From the NCBI RefSeq assembly GCF_030704685.1, contig NZ_JAUZDX010000002.1, positions 248,001 to 312,000 on the forward strand: DNA of 64,000 bases, in the 5' to 3' direction. Positions 52,071 through 61,615 of the stretch are shown piece after piece. The notes beneath the pieces were generated by a model. The model worked only from the letters and a program-made list of their open reading frames with translations. It made no database searches and was not told the origin of the DNA. The first letter of the stretch is position 1. Every line of letters begins with the position of its first letter. The position numbers and the translations under genes were made by a program. Origin of the DNA: Acidovorax sp. A1169 (GTDB lineage: Bacteria; Pseudomonadota; Gammaproteobacteria; Burkholderiales; Burkholderiaceae_C).

Positions 52071-53816
52071 CTATTTGCAAAAGCGCGCAGAGTAGGGGTT
52101 GACCTCCGCAGTGCCCGCATAGGTGAAGGCGTACATCAGCGAGTAGACCTGCGAGTTGAGCGTGAAGCCCTGCGGGTAGTAGCCCAGCGCCAGAACGCGG
52201 CGGTCGGACAGCACGGTGCCAAAGCCCAGGTAGTCGGGCTGGTAGCTCAGCGCCGCCAGGCTGAGGATGGTGCTTTGGCCCGAGATGATGTCCACGCGGT
52301 CGGGGCCGAAGCCAAAGCGCAGGGGCTCGATGAAGCGGCCGCCACCGTTGTAGCAAAGGTAGGTGCGCGCAGCGGGCGGGAAGGCGAAGTCCGCGGGGAT
52401 GACCGAGCCGGGCACCGGTGTGGGCGTGGGTGTAGGTGTTGGCGCTGGCGTTGGAACAGGGGTCGGTGGGGGCGCAGGCACCGGCTGGGGCGTCGGCGTG
52501 GGGGCGGGCACGTCCACGGGAGCCGAGGGCGTGTTCTGGTAGATGGTCTTCTGGTAGGTCTTGCCGGTGGCTGCGGACGAGTACCCCGCCGTCACGATGA
52601 GCCCGGGAATGCCCGACACATCGAGCGCGCTGGTTACCGAAATGGTCTTGCCCGCCAGGGTCACGGGGTTGGTGAAGTAGGGCACAGGCTTGTCGAAATA
52701 GCCCGACACCCAGCCCGCCTGGGTCAGGTTCAGCAGGATGCCGGAGGTCGGCTCAGTCGCTGTGATGAAGTAGTTGCCCTGGCCGGCGTGCAGGGCCGAG
52801 GGCTTGAACACGGCGTCCAGCGTGAGGCTCTTGGCGTCGCCGGTGACCTTGGCTTCGATGCGGTAGTGCTCAGGGTTGTAGACATTGCCCAGCGAGGTGC
52901 CGGCTGGCAACACAATAGGGTTTGGTGCGTAGCTCCCTATGGTCGAGTAGATGGTCCCGTCATCGAACACCACGGCAGTACTGTGTTGCCCTGCTGCGAT
53001 CAATGAAATGCCTTTGCCATTGGTGGGAATGTTGAGCTGGCCTTCGCCATAGGCCCCCCAGGCCACAATGGTTCCATCCCGCTTGAGCGCCACGGAATGC
53101 AGCCCTCCCGCTGCAATCGCGACCACATCGGTAAGGCCGACGGGCACATCGCTCTGGCCGTGCTGGTTCCTGCCAAAGCCGACGACCGAGCCATCCTTCT
53201 TGAGCGCCAGCGTATGCATGTAGCTCGATGAAATGGCCACTACATCCTTCAAGCCTGCAGGCACGTTGGTCTGTCCGTAGGTGTTGGCCCCCCAGACGCG
53301 CAGCGTGCCGTCACGTTTGAGCGCGACTGCATGATCTTCTCCTGCAGCGAGTGCAAGCACATCGCGAAGGTCCGCTGGAATCGTGGCAGGCGGTTGATCG
53401 CCCCAGGAAACGACCTGGCCGTCATCGCGGGATGCCAAGTGGAAGCGGTTGCCCCCAGCAATGCTCGTGAACCGGCCTGGGTACTCCCGTGCAAGGACCG
53501 TCTTGGTAAAGGTTCCGGCCCAGGCTTTGTGCAGCTCGATAGAGCCATCGGTTTTCAATAGCAGCGAGTCCCAAGCTCCGCTGGCGATTTTTTCAACACC
53601 GCTGGTACCCGGTTCAATCCACGTCGGGCCACGGCTCTTCTCTCCGAAACCCATTGGTCGTCCATCGCTGCCCATGGCCGTGAAATGAGAAGCACCGCCG
53701 CTGATCGCAGGCTGCGCAGCCCGCGCCAGTATTGGCATGGCAAAGCACGTGAGCAGCACGGCCCACAGGATGACGAGATGCAAACGGTAGTTTTGCGGAA
53801 TGCGCTGTTGCTGCAT
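52071..53816 (-). CDS. Secreted RCC1-repeat protein with proline-rich linker
   Basis: 581 residues. The signal peptide is around residues 13-40 (LHLVILWAVLLTCFAMPILA). About five RCC1-like blades follow (residues 45-270), each with the pattern VALKRDGTLRVWGANTYGQT. A less regular domain (about 290-440) comes next, then a Pro-Thr linker (about 445-480) and an 80-residue C-terminal domain ending in a cysteine (SARFCK). The linker keeps the end domain apart, as in many surface proteins. Start at 53816 is chosen because it leaves a normal signal peptide. RCC1 repeats mediate protein contacts; the partner is unknown. Confidence 0.82.
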   Translation of the reverse strand: MQQQRIPQNYRLHLVILWAVLLTCFAMPILARAAQPAISGGASHFTAMGSDGRPMGFGEKSRGPTWIEPGTSGVEKIASGAWDSLLLKTDGSIELHKAWAGTFTKTVLAREYPGRFTSIAGGNRFHLASRDDGQVVSWGDQPPATIPADLRDVLALAAGEDHAVALKRDGTLRVWGANTYGQTNVPAGLKDVVAISSSYMHTLALKKDGSVVGFGRNQHGQSDVPVGLTDVVAIAAGGLHSVALKRDGTIVAWGAYGEGQLNIPTNGKGISLIAAGQHSTAVVFDDGTIYSTIGSYAPNPIVLPAGTSLGNVYNPEHYRIEAKVTGDAKSLTLDAVFKPSALHAGQGNYFITATEPTSGILLNLTQAGWVSGYFDKPVPYFTNPVTLAGKTISVTSALDVSGIPGLIVTAGYSSAATGKTYQKTIYQNTPSAPVDVPAPTPTPQPVPAPPPTPVPTPAPTPTPTPTPVPGSVIPADFAFPPAARTYLCYNGGGRFIEPLRFGFGPDRVDIISGQSTILSLAALSYQPDYLGFGTVLSDRRVLALGYYPQGFTLNSQVYSLMYAFTYAGTAEVNPYSARFCK

Positions 53817-54155
53817 GGATTGCAATATCTCTAGAGGAAACGGATGGGGTGGCCGCGGCATTTTTGTTGTCGTTGCGTCTGGTGCGCGGCGCCGTGCAGA
53901 AGCTCCAAATGAAATGCCCATGGCAACAAGTGCCGTGTTCGTCCATCCGCCATTCCGGCTACCTCGCGTGCGCAAATGCATGGAATGGGAGCAGCTGTGT
54001 TTCTGAACGTATCACATTGCCGTGAATAGGCCAAGCAGCTTTCGTCTGGGCAAGGCAGGTCGCCCGTCGTTGTCGCGGTTGCAGCAGGTGAAGGGGAGTT
54101 TGGCGCCGAAGGCGGCTTCGTTTGGCGGCGAAACCATGATGGGCCATGGCGGGAT
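53817..54155. other. Intergenic region between the RCC1 gene and tRNA-Arg
   Basis: About 340 bases carrying the upstream region of the RCC1-repeat gene and the 3' flank of the tRNA. Possible alternative starts for the RCC1 gene lie at 53861 and 53981. I see no other gene, terminator or repeat, and no direct repeat of the tRNA 3' end that would mark an integrated island on this side. Confidence 0.55.
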
Positions 54156-54230
54156 TGGTCCCCTCGACAGGAATCGAACCTGTATCTAGCGCTTAGGAGG
54201 CACTCGTTCTATCCATTGAACTACGAGGAG
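54156..54230 (-). tRNA. tRNA-Arg (anticodon CCT)
   Basis: The minus strand folds as a complete cloverleaf: acceptor CTCCTCG/CGAGGGG with one T-G pair, D arm around GTTCAATGGATAGAAC, anticodon stem AGTGC/GCGCT with loop CTCCTAA (anticodon CCT), T arm ACAGG-TTCGATT-CCTGT, discriminator A and an encoded CCA at 54156-54158. It decodes AGG, a rare codon in GC-rich genomes. Confidence 0.93.
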
Positions 54231-54377
54231 GACGCAGCCGGCGATTGTATGGGCTGCGCGGGGGCTCCTGCGGCAAGGCCGGGTTTTTGCGCCGTGCACT
54301 GCCCCCGCATGCGGCTTTGCGTTTAGCTGCATGGCAAGGCGAACCAACGACGCCAGGTGGTTGAACGCAATGCCGCA

Positions 54378-57300
54378 TCAGTCGTACTTCAGCGTGTAAA
54401 TGATATCCACCGCACTCTGCGCCCCCGTCTGCCCGCGCAGGGTGAGCCGGCGCGACAGGTCATAAAAGATGTACAGCGTGCCCAGGGTGCCCGACAGGCT
54501 GCGCTCGTACGTCACATACAGGTCGGTGGACAGGCGCTTGCCGAAGGTGAGCGCCGCGCCGGTGGCGTCGTCGCCCGAGCCGGGGCCCTTGAAGCCGATT
54601 TCGTCCAGGCCCAAGCGGCTGGCCACGTTGGCGGTGCCGCCGCCGCCCTTGCGGCCCAGCAGGGCCAGGGCGGCCTGTTGCAGCACGGCGGCTTCGGCGC
54701 CGCCGGCAGCGGCGTCGCGGCCCAGCACCACCCAGGACAGTTTTTCGGCGTCGGGCAGCTCGGGGTCCGAGTACAGGCGCACGCGCGGTGCCAGGGCCGA
54801 GCCGCTGACCTGCACGCCCGCGCGCACGCTGATGTTGGGGCGCAGCGCCAGGATGTCGAGCGAGGGGTTGTTGTACGGGCCGTTGAAGCGGATGAGCCCG
54901 GTCTCCACGTCCAGCACCTGGCCCCAGGCGCGGTAGCGGCCCTGCTCGGTGCGCACCTCGCCGATCACGCGCGGGGGCGCGCCGGGCACGGCGCTGCTGC
55001 GGATGTCGAGCTCGCCTGTCAGGCGCGTGGTGATGCCCTGGCCCTGCAGCGCAAAGTCGTTCCCCAGGTTCAGCGTGATGGAGATGTCGGGCGGCTTGGC
55101 CGTGGTGGGCGTGGTGCCGGTGGCGGGTTGGGCGGCGGCCTGCGTGGCCTTGGCCACTGCCTGGGCCTTGGCCTGCGCCTCGCGGTCCTTGGCGGCCGAA
55201 CGCACCACCACGTCGCTGCCCAGGCTGGGCGCGGTCTCGTCGGGCAGGATGATGGTGGCGCGGTCGGTGGTCAACTGCCCGCGCACGCTGAACTGGCCCT
55301 GCTGCAGCTGCGCCTGCACCTTGCCCGACACGCTGACCTGCCGGTCGGCCCGGCCCAGCACCTGCAGGGCCTTGGCCTCGGCCTGAAAATTCATGCCCAG
55401 GCCCGACATGCCGTTGGTTGCATCGCCCCAGGTCACGCGGCCGGTGCCGGTGATGCTGCCACCGTCCTGCGGGGCGGCCGTGCGGTTGCCGCTGTAGCCG
55501 GGGATGCGCGCTTTGCTGCCGCTGCCGCCCTTCAAGCGAAACTCGGTGATATCGAGCTGGTTGCCGTTGAGCGCGGCGCGCAGCCTCCCGCCTTGCAGGT
55601 CCACCCCGTCAAGCACGGAGCGCACGGCCAGCTCGTCTGCCCCCAGCGTGCCGGCCCAGCGCGGCGCGGCGCGGGTGCCCGACAGGCTTGCGTTGGCATC
55701 CAGCGTGCCGCGCACGCGCCAGCCTGGCGGCGCCAGGGCCGACCACACGCCCACGTCGGGCAGGCGGGCGCGCAAGGTGCCGGCCAGGGGCGCATCGGGC
55801 GCAAGCGTGGTGTCGGCCAGGCTGCTGCCCAGGGTGAGGCGGGTGCTGGCCGTGGCGTCGACCTCGCCAGCGCGGTCGCTGGCCCACACCAGCTTGGCGC
55901 GCAGGGCATCGCCCTCGGCCTCCAGGCTCAGCTCGGCCTGGCGCACGCCGGCATTGCTGCCGCTGCCGGGCTCTTCGGTCACGGTGGCCTTGGCGCTGCC
56001 GGCGCCGGTGCCTTGGCCGCTGCTCTGCACGGTGGTGATCGTGGCCGTGCTGTCGCCGGCCAGAATGCGCAGGTCGCCCGAGGCGCGGCGCACGCTGGCG
56101 CTGGCGCGCAATGCATTGCTGGTGTCCACGTTCCACTGCCCGTCGAACACGATGTTGCCGGCCAGGCCCAAGCGGGCCAGCAGGGGCTGGGCGGGCTTGC
56201 CTGCGGCATCGCTGCCGCCGCCAAAGGCATCCACCCAGGCCATGGGCAGGCCCTGCAGGCTGCCCTGCGTTTGCAGGCGCAGCGGGCTGCCGCCGCCACC
56301 GGCGTAGGTGATGGGCTGCCAACGCAGCGTGGCGGTGCCCGGCACCGGCCCGGTGATGCGCGCCTGACCGGCCGTTGCCTGCACCGACAGGGCGGCGCTG
56401 CTAGCGGCCGGGGTGGTGCCCGATGCCGCAGCAGCAGCAGGGGCTGGCGTGGCCGCACCCATGCGCAGTTTCACGGTCACGGGCTCGGCCAACTGCACGG
56501 CCCAGGGGCCGGGCAGTTGCGTGTCCTGCGCCTGCAGGCGCAGCTCGGTCACCTGGGCCTGCCATTCATTGGCGCCGCCCATGCCGCCCGACAGCCGCGT
56601 GCGCACCGTGGCGCGCTGCGTGCCGGTGCGGGCCTCGCCATCCAGCGCCAACTTGGCCTGGGCGAGCGAGCCCGACACTTCGGCATTCACGCCGCGCAGC
56701 TGGATGGCGGACATGGGGCTCGCAACCCCTGTAGCGCCCTTGCCCGGTGGCAGCGCCACGTCGAGCTGCGGCGCATTTACGCGCGCCTGCAGGGTGAAGT
56801 TGCTCGCGGCGTCCTTGCCGCTTGCGGGCAGGGCCTTGCCGGCCGCCAGCGCCTCGATCTGGCGTTGGGCGGTCTGCCAGCCGCCCGTCCAGCGCGCATT
56901 GAGTTGTGCCTGGCCCTTGGCCGTGGCGCCCTTCATGGCATCACCCAGGCCCGGCAGGCTGGCCAGCCAGGCCTGCGTGCGCTCGGCATCGCTCAGCTGC
57001 ACCTGCAGCTCGCCCGCGCCCTTGGTGGGTGCGATCTGGCCATTGGCACTGGCCGTGGCGCCCGGCACCGTGGCGCGCAGCTGGCCCTGGGCCGATTGTT
57101 CGCCAATGGCCACGCGCAGCTGCGTGGCCTCTACCTTGGCCTGCAGGGCGTCGAGCAGCAGGCGGTCCAGCTGCACCGTGCCGCCGCCCGTCTGCGCCAG
57201 GTACTGGCCCTGAGCGGTGAAGACATTGATGCGCAGCAGCGGGGCGCCTTTCTTGCCCGCTGCCTGCACGAGGGCTTGCGCAGGGGCCGTGCCCGTGGCG

Positions 57301-58871
57301 CGGATGTCTGCCGTAAAGCGCACGGCCTGGTCGGCCTGGCCCTGGGCGGTGATGCGCCCGCCCAGCGGTGCTGCGGCCAGCGCGGTGTGCAACACATCAG
57401 GTCGCAGGTTGCGCAGCTCGGCCTGGCCTTCCGCCGCGCCGGTGGCGGGGGTGAACTGGCCCTTCAGTGCAATGGTGCCTGCGGCCATGCCCGTGCCGAT
57501 GGTGGCGGTGGCAGCGGGCACATCCCAGCGCGCGCCGTCAAAGCCCGCGCGGGCCTGCAGTGCGGCCAGGGGCAGGTGCCTGGTGTCCCACGGGCCGGGC
57601 AGGTCGTTGCGCAGGTCGGCCTCGATGTTCCAGCCCGTGCCGGCGAGTGAGGGCGCCGCAGCGGGCGAGGTGGGTGTGGATGCCGGGGCCGAGGGGGCGG
57701 CAGGGGCGCCAGGGGCAGCAGCCGTGGCCGCGACCGGGTCCACGTGCACCGTGCCATGCAGCAGCGTGCGCGGCGCCTGGGGCCACAGGGCCGCCAGGTC
57801 CAACGCCTTGAGGGTGGCCTGTGCCTGCTTGAGCGGTTGGGGCACCCAGGGGAGGATGGTGGCCTGCACATCGGCCTGCATGGGCTCGGCGGGGGTCTTG
57901 GCGGCGGTTGCCGCCGCTGGCGCGTTCTTGCGCGGTGCAGCGGCGGGTGCCGATGCGGACGAGGCCGCCGCCTGCGCCGCCACCGCCACGGGCTGCAGCC
58001 GCGCGGCCAGCTCCAACTGCGCCGCCGCCGTGGCCAGCGTGCCCTGCAGCGTGGCGTGCGCGCCCACCTGCAGCGGGTTGCCACCGCCCGGGGGCGTGGT
58101 CTGCACCGTGCCGTCCACCGTGGCGTCGATGGCCATGGGGGCCAGGGCCTGCAGCTTCACGCGTGCGCTGTAGCGGCCCTGGGCCAGCTCCACGTTGTCG
58201 ATCTTCAGGTGGTGCTCGCTGCCGTCGTAGCGGTAGTCACCGGCCAGGTTCTGGGCCTGCACGGCGGGCCGGCCGGCCCGCCCTTCCTGCTGCGGCGGTT
58301 GGCCGGCCAGGCTGATCTGCTGCTCGGGCGAGCCCGCCCACTCCAGGTTGTCCACCTTGAAGGGCACGGCCACCTGCACGGGCAGCACCAGCTGCTCCAG
58401 CGGTTTCAGGGGCTCGTTGCTGCTGGGCGCCGTGGCCTGGGGGGTGATGCGCACGCGCGCGGCATGCACCTCGCCCAGCTCCACCTTGCGGCTGAGCAGC
58501 GGGGCCAGTTGCCAGCCGATGCGCGCGCCGTCTACCTCCACCACCATGGCCGGGCTGCTCCAGCGCAGCCAGCCAATGCTGCCGCCCGCGCGCAGCGATC
58601 CGCTCACGTCGCGGCTCTCCAGCTTCTGGTCCGCCGGCAAGTACTGCGCGGCGCGCGCCAGAGCCAGGGCCAGCGATGTATTGCTGCCCGCCCACCACCA
58701 CGCGCCCCCGCCCACGGCCAGCACCAGCGCCAGCAGGCCCAGCACCAGCCAGGCCAGCAGCCGCAGCCAGCTGCGGCGCCGGCGCGGCGGTGGCGGCGGT
58801 GCCGACGACCCGGCGCTGAAATCGGGCGAACGGATGGCAGTGGCAGAGGAAGGCGGGTTGCGTGCGGACAT
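54378..58871 (-). CDS. tamB: TamB, translocation and assembly module inner-membrane subunit
   Basis: 1497 residues. An N-terminal basic stretch precedes a membrane anchor (about 35-60, LLAWLVLGLLALVLAVGGGA). Then about 1400 residues of AsmA/DUF490-type beta-rich repeats span the periplasm. The conserved C-terminal domain carries VRAGVQVSGSALAPRVRLYS, DAEKLSWVVLGRD and RRLTLRGQTGAQSAVDIIYT before the last residues. TamB is thought to form a hydrophobic groove that carries lipids or helps assemble outer-membrane proteins, together with TamA. Ala/Pro/Ser-rich insertions (residues 305-345 and 395-420) are longer than usual. Start at the ATG 58871; an adjacent TTG is also in frame. Confidence 0.92.
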   Translation of the reverse strand: MSARNPPSSATAIRSPDFSAGSSAPPPPPRRRRSWLRLLAWLVLGLLALVLAVGGGAWWWAGSNTSLALALARAAQYLPADQKLESRDVSGSLRAGGSIGWLRWSSPAMVVEVDGARIGWQLAPLLSRKVELGEVHAARVRITPQATAPSSNEPLKPLEQLVLPVQVAVPFKVDNLEWAGSPEQQISLAGQPPQQEGRAGRPAVQAQNLAGDYRYDGSEHHLKIDNVELAQGRYSARVKLQALAPMAIDATVDGTVQTTPPGGGNPLQVGAHATLQGTLATAAAQLELAARLQPVAVAAQAAASSASAPAAAPRKNAPAAATAAKTPAEPMQADVQATILPWVPQPLKQAQATLKALDLAALWPQAPRTLLHGTVHVDPVAATAAAPGAPAAPSAPASTPTSPAAAPSLAGTGWNIEADLRNDLPGPWDTRHLPLAALQARAGFDGARWDVPAATATIGTGMAAGTIALKGQFTPATGAAEGQAELRNLRPDVLHTALAAAPLGGRITAQGQADQAVRFTADIRATGTAPAQALVQAAGKKGAPLLRINVFTAQGQYLAQTGGGTVQLDRLLLDALQAKVEATQLRVAIGEQSAQGQLRATVPGATASANGQIAPTKGAGELQVQLSDAERTQAWLASLPGLGDAMKGATAKGQAQLNARWTGGWQTAQRQIEALAAGKALPASGKDAASNFTLQARVNAPQLDVALPPGKGATGVASPMSAIQLRGVNAEVSGSLAQAKLALDGEARTGTQRATVRTRLSGGMGGANEWQAQVTELRLQAQDTQLPGPWAVQLAEPVTVKLRMGAATPAPAAAAASGTTPAASSAALSVQATAGQARITGPVPGTATLRWQPITYAGGGGSPLRLQTQGSLQGLPMAWVDAFGGGSDAAGKPAQPLLARLGLAGNIVFDGQWNVDTSNALRASASVRRASGDLRILAGDSTATITTVQSSGQGTGAGSAKATVTEEPGSGSNAGVRQAELSLEAEGDALRAKLVWASDRAGEVDATASTRLTLGSSLADTTLAPDAPLAGTLRARLPDVGVWSALAPPGWRVRGTLDANASLSGTRAAPRWAGTLGADELAVRSVLDGVDLQGGRLRAALNGNQLDITEFRLKGGSGSKARIPGYSGNRTAAPQDGGSITGTGRVTWGDATNGMSGLGMNFQAEAKALQVLGRADRQVSVSGKVQAQLQQGQFSVRGQLTTDRATIILPDETAPSLGSDVVVRSAAKDREAQAKAQAVAKATQAAAQPATGTTPTTAKPPDISITLNLGNDFALQGQGITTRLTGELDIRSSAVPGAPPRVIGEVRTEQGRYRAWGQVLDVETGLIRFNGPYNNPSLDILALRPNISVRAGVQVSGSALAPRVRLYSDPELPDAEKLSWVVLGRDAAAGGAEAAVLQQAALALLGRKGGGGTANVASRLGLDEIGFKGPGSGDDATGAALTFGKRLSTDLYVTYERSLSGTLGTLYIFYDLSRRLTLRGQTGAQSAVDIIYTLKYD

Positions 58872-58929
58872 CAATCAATCTGTCAGAGGATCAGGCGGGC
58901 GGTGAGGGGTAAAAAAGAGAAGGGTCCGG

Positions 58930-60852
58930 TCAGAAGCTGAAGCCCAGCCGCAGGTGCAGCCTCAGCTCCTTGGCCTGCACGCCATAGGCCAGGTCGGCCT
59001 GCAGCGGGCCCACCGGGCTGCGCCAGCGCACGCCGGCACCCACGCCCACGCGCGGGTCCAGGTCGCCCAGCTTGTCGGCCACGGCGCCGGCATCCACGAA
59101 CAGGGTGCTCTCCCAGTCCGTCATGCTGCCCTTGTAGACGATGGGGCGCTGCCACTCCAGGCTGCCCACGGCCATGTAGCGCCCGCCGTAGAGCTGGTCG
59201 TTGTCGGTGCGCGCACCGATCTTGCGGTAGCCATAGCCGCGCACCGTGGTGTCGCCCCCGGTCAGGAAGAGTTGGGTCACCGGCAACTGCGCGCCCTCGC
59301 GCGCAAACACCGCGCCGCCCTCGGCCCGCACCGCCAGCCGCGCTGCGCGCGATGCGCCGTCGTCGGCCACCACACGGCCTGCCGGGATGAAGGTCTGCCA
59401 GCGCAGCAGCGTGCGCACAAAGGGGGCGCGTTCGGGCGTGAGCGTGGTGCCCACGCCCAGCTCGGCCGCAATGCCGTGGCCGCGCGTGGGCGCGGTGTTG
59501 TTGTTGAAGTAGCGGCCCGTCCAGCCGTAGTTCACGCTCAGCGCCGTGCCCGAGGGCGAGGCGTTCAGCCCCTGGCTCTTGGCATAGTCGTACTGCAAAA
59601 AGTAATTGCGGTCGATGTTCTTGGTGCTCTTGCTGCGCCCGCCGCGCATCCGGGCGCTGTTGGTTTCGTAGTCGCCCGTGTCCTCGCGCTGCACCTGGCC
59701 GCCGGCAAACCATCGCCAGCCGTTCTCGCCGGGCAGGTCGGTCCACTCGGTGCTGAGCAGCTTGTTCTTGCGGTCGAGCGACAGCTTGCTCACCGCGCGC
59801 CAGCCCAGCAGGGGCATCTGGTTGTGGATGTGGTCAATGGTCAGGCGCGGCCCGCTGTCGGTCGACAGGCCCGCACCAAATACCACCTTCTGCAACTGCG
59901 CCTCGCGCACCTGGGCCACCACCGGCACGGCCAGCGGGTCGGTGCCCTCGGTGTCCAGCGTCAAGAACACCGCGTCGTAGTACCCGCTGCTGGCCAGGCG
60001 CAGTTGCGCGTCCAGCAGCTCCGTCTCGTCGTAGATCGCGCCCGTGGGCAGGCGCGCCAGGCGGCGCGCGCCATCGGGGTCGTAGCGCTGGTTGCCGTCC
60101 ACCCGCAGCGGGCCAAAGCGGTACAGCGGGCCCGTGTCGTAGGCCACGCTCAGGTTCGCCTCGTGCTTGTCGGCATCCACCTCGGCACGGCTGTTGGTGA
60201 TGCGCGCCGTGGGGTAGCGGCGCACCTGCAGCTGGCGCAGACCATCGTTCTTGGCGCTGTCCCACGCCGACTGGGTGAACGCCTTGCCCGGCGGCAGCCC
60301 CCAGCCGTTCTGCACCCGCCGCAGCTGGCGTGTGCGGCCCTCGCCATCCTGCGCGTTGCTCACCGCCTCGGCAAAGGTGATGTCGGCCTTGGCAATGTGC
60401 GTCTGCGGCCCCGGGTCCACCGTGATCACCACCGTGCGCGGTGCCAGCTTGGCATCGGGCGTTTCGGTCAGCTCCACCTTGATGGTGGGCGCAAAGTAGC
60501 CCAGCGTGCCCAGCAGCTCGCGCGCATTGGAATCGGCCGCGCCCAGCAGGCGCTGCAGCTCGCTGGCCTGCAGGTCGGGCAACTGGCGAAAGCGCTGCAG
60601 CTCCAGGTGCCGCTCCAGCGTCTCGCGCACCGAGTCCGGCCCGCGCACCTCCACCGCAAACGAGGGGCTGCCGTCCGAGTCCGCCTCGATGGGGCTCGAC
60701 GCCGCATCGCGCGGCGCCTCCTCACCCCCGCGCCCGGGCAGCAGGCTGCAGCCCTGCAGCAGCAGCGACGAGGCGGCACTGAAAAGCAGCAACGCCGACC
60801 ATCGGGCCGGCGTTGAAAAAAGGGCAGTGTGCGAGAGGGGGCTACGGGACAC
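58930..60852 (-). CDS. tamA: TamA-type outer-membrane barrel with apparent lipoprotein signal
   Basis: 640 residues. After the N-terminus come three POTRA-like repeats (about 65-320: FAVEVRGPDSVRETLERHLE, TVVITVDPGPQTHIAKADI, YRFGPLRVDGNQRYDPDGAR). The Omp85 barrel (about 325-640) contains the RGYGYR motif and ends in LHLRLGFSF for BAM recognition. The N-terminal signal ALLLFSAASSLLLQGC fits a lipobox with cysteine 35, so the protein may be acylated; conventional TamA has a plain signal peptide. It starts with GTG, 58 bases upstream of tamB in the same transcript. Confidence 0.9.
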   Translation of the reverse strand: MSRSPLSHTALFSTPARWSALLLFSAASSLLLQGCSLLPGRGGEEAPRDAASSPIEADSDGSPSFAVEVRGPDSVRETLERHLELQRFRQLPDLQASELQRLLGAADSNARELLGTLGYFAPTIKVELTETPDAKLAPRTVVITVDPGPQTHIAKADITFAEAVSNAQDGEGRTRQLRRVQNGWGLPPGKAFTQSAWDSAKNDGLRQLQVRRYPTARITNSRAEVDADKHEANLSVAYDTGPLYRFGPLRVDGNQRYDPDGARRLARLPTGAIYDETELLDAQLRLASSGYYDAVFLTLDTEGTDPLAVPVVAQVREAQLQKVVFGAGLSTDSGPRLTIDHIHNQMPLLGWRAVSKLSLDRKNKLLSTEWTDLPGENGWRWFAGGQVQREDTGDYETNSARMRGGRSKSTKNIDRNYFLQYDYAKSQGLNASPSGTALSVNYGWTGRYFNNNTAPTRGHGIAAELGVGTTLTPERAPFVRTLLRWQTFIPAGRVVADDGASRAARLAVRAEGGAVFAREGAQLPVTQLFLTGGDTTVRGYGYRKIGARTDNDQLYGGRYMAVGSLEWQRPIVYKGSMTDWESTLFVDAGAVADKLGDLDPRVGVGAGVRWRSPVGPLQADLAYGVQAKELRLHLRLGFSF

Positions 60853-61078
60853 GGCAAACAGCTTCGGTTGGGATGGACGATGTCATGGTACGGCACGGTG
60901 CAGACACGGCAGGCACAGCGGCACCAGGGGTGCGAGCGGTGTGCCAGGGGGCCTGCCAGCGATGCCACACTATCGCCGCAAAAAGCGCGTTTCCTTGTAA
61001 GACAGATTCCCGCAGCGTATAGGGGTGTGTCCGTTGCGAGGGTCCTCCTGGCCGCAAGCGCTTGGGGCACATGCCCCA

Positions 61079-61615
61079 TCAAATCACCACCCACAGCGCC
61101 ACCCCTACCACCGCACCCACCAGCAAGGCCGGTGCGGCCACCGACCAGTCCTGCGTCGACGGCACACTGGCCCCGAAGGCCGATGCCGCCAGCCAGGCGT
61201 GCAGCCAGTAGATGACCCCCGACCCGGCTCCGGGCATGAAGGTGGTGGCCCACCAGAAGCTCAGGGGCGCCAGGGCAACCGGTGCCAGCGCAATCGGCAG
61301 CGACCGAAAGTATCCCGCCTGGAACCGCACCGACCCCAGGCGCCAGCCGCCGTGCGTTCGCACCGGCACCAGGTTGGGCATGGTGGGCCGGGCCCCCAGC
61401 AGCGCAGCGACGACCCAGTGCATGGCCTCATGCAGCGCAGTGCCCGGCAGCACCGCCAGGCAGTACGACCACATGCCGATGTGCACGCACAGGCGCTGGA
61501 AGACGAGGATGCCGGCCAGCACCAGCCAGTCTCTTGAATCCAGGGCCTGGGCGCGCACGGTGGCCCAGGCCAGGGGGTGGGTGATAGCTTCGGTGATCCA
61601 TGCGGGGTCGTCCAT
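61079..61615 (-). CDS. Membrane protein with HExxH zinc-metalloprotease-like motif
   Basis: 178 residues with about four hydrophobic segments (WLVLAGILVFQRLCVHIGMW, AMHWVVAALLGARP, SLPIALAPVALAPLSFWWA, ALLVGAVVGVALWVVI). HEAMH in LPGTALHEAMHWVV matches the zinc-binding HExxH of M50-type and DUF3267-type intramembrane proteases, placed at a membrane helix as in that group. A second metal ligand (an Asp or Asn in a later helix) is not obvious. It precedes tamA on the same strand by 226 bases. The protease activity is a suggestion only. Confidence 0.65.
   Translation of the reverse strand: MDDPAWITEAITHPLAWATVRAQALDSRDWLVLAGILVFQRLCVHIGMWSYCLAVLPGTALHEAMHWVVAALLGARPTMPNLVPVRTHGGWRLGSVRFQAGYFRSLPIALAPVALAPLSFWWATTFMPGAGSGVIYWLHAWLAASAFGASVPSTQDWSVAAPALLVGAVVGVALWVVI

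Noticed and set aside
54156..54230. tRNA-Arg as an attachment site for an integrated island
   Set aside because: No integrase gene and no repeat of the tRNA 3' end seen in the window.
54357..57650. 1097-codon plus-strand frame opposite tamB
   Set aside because: Repetitive Gly/Ala/His/Arg translation typical of antisense to an Ala/Gln-rich GC-rich gene; tamB has the conserved C-terminal domain.
58954..60816. 620-codon plus-strand frame opposite tamA
   Set aside because: Shadow of tamA without domain-like composition.
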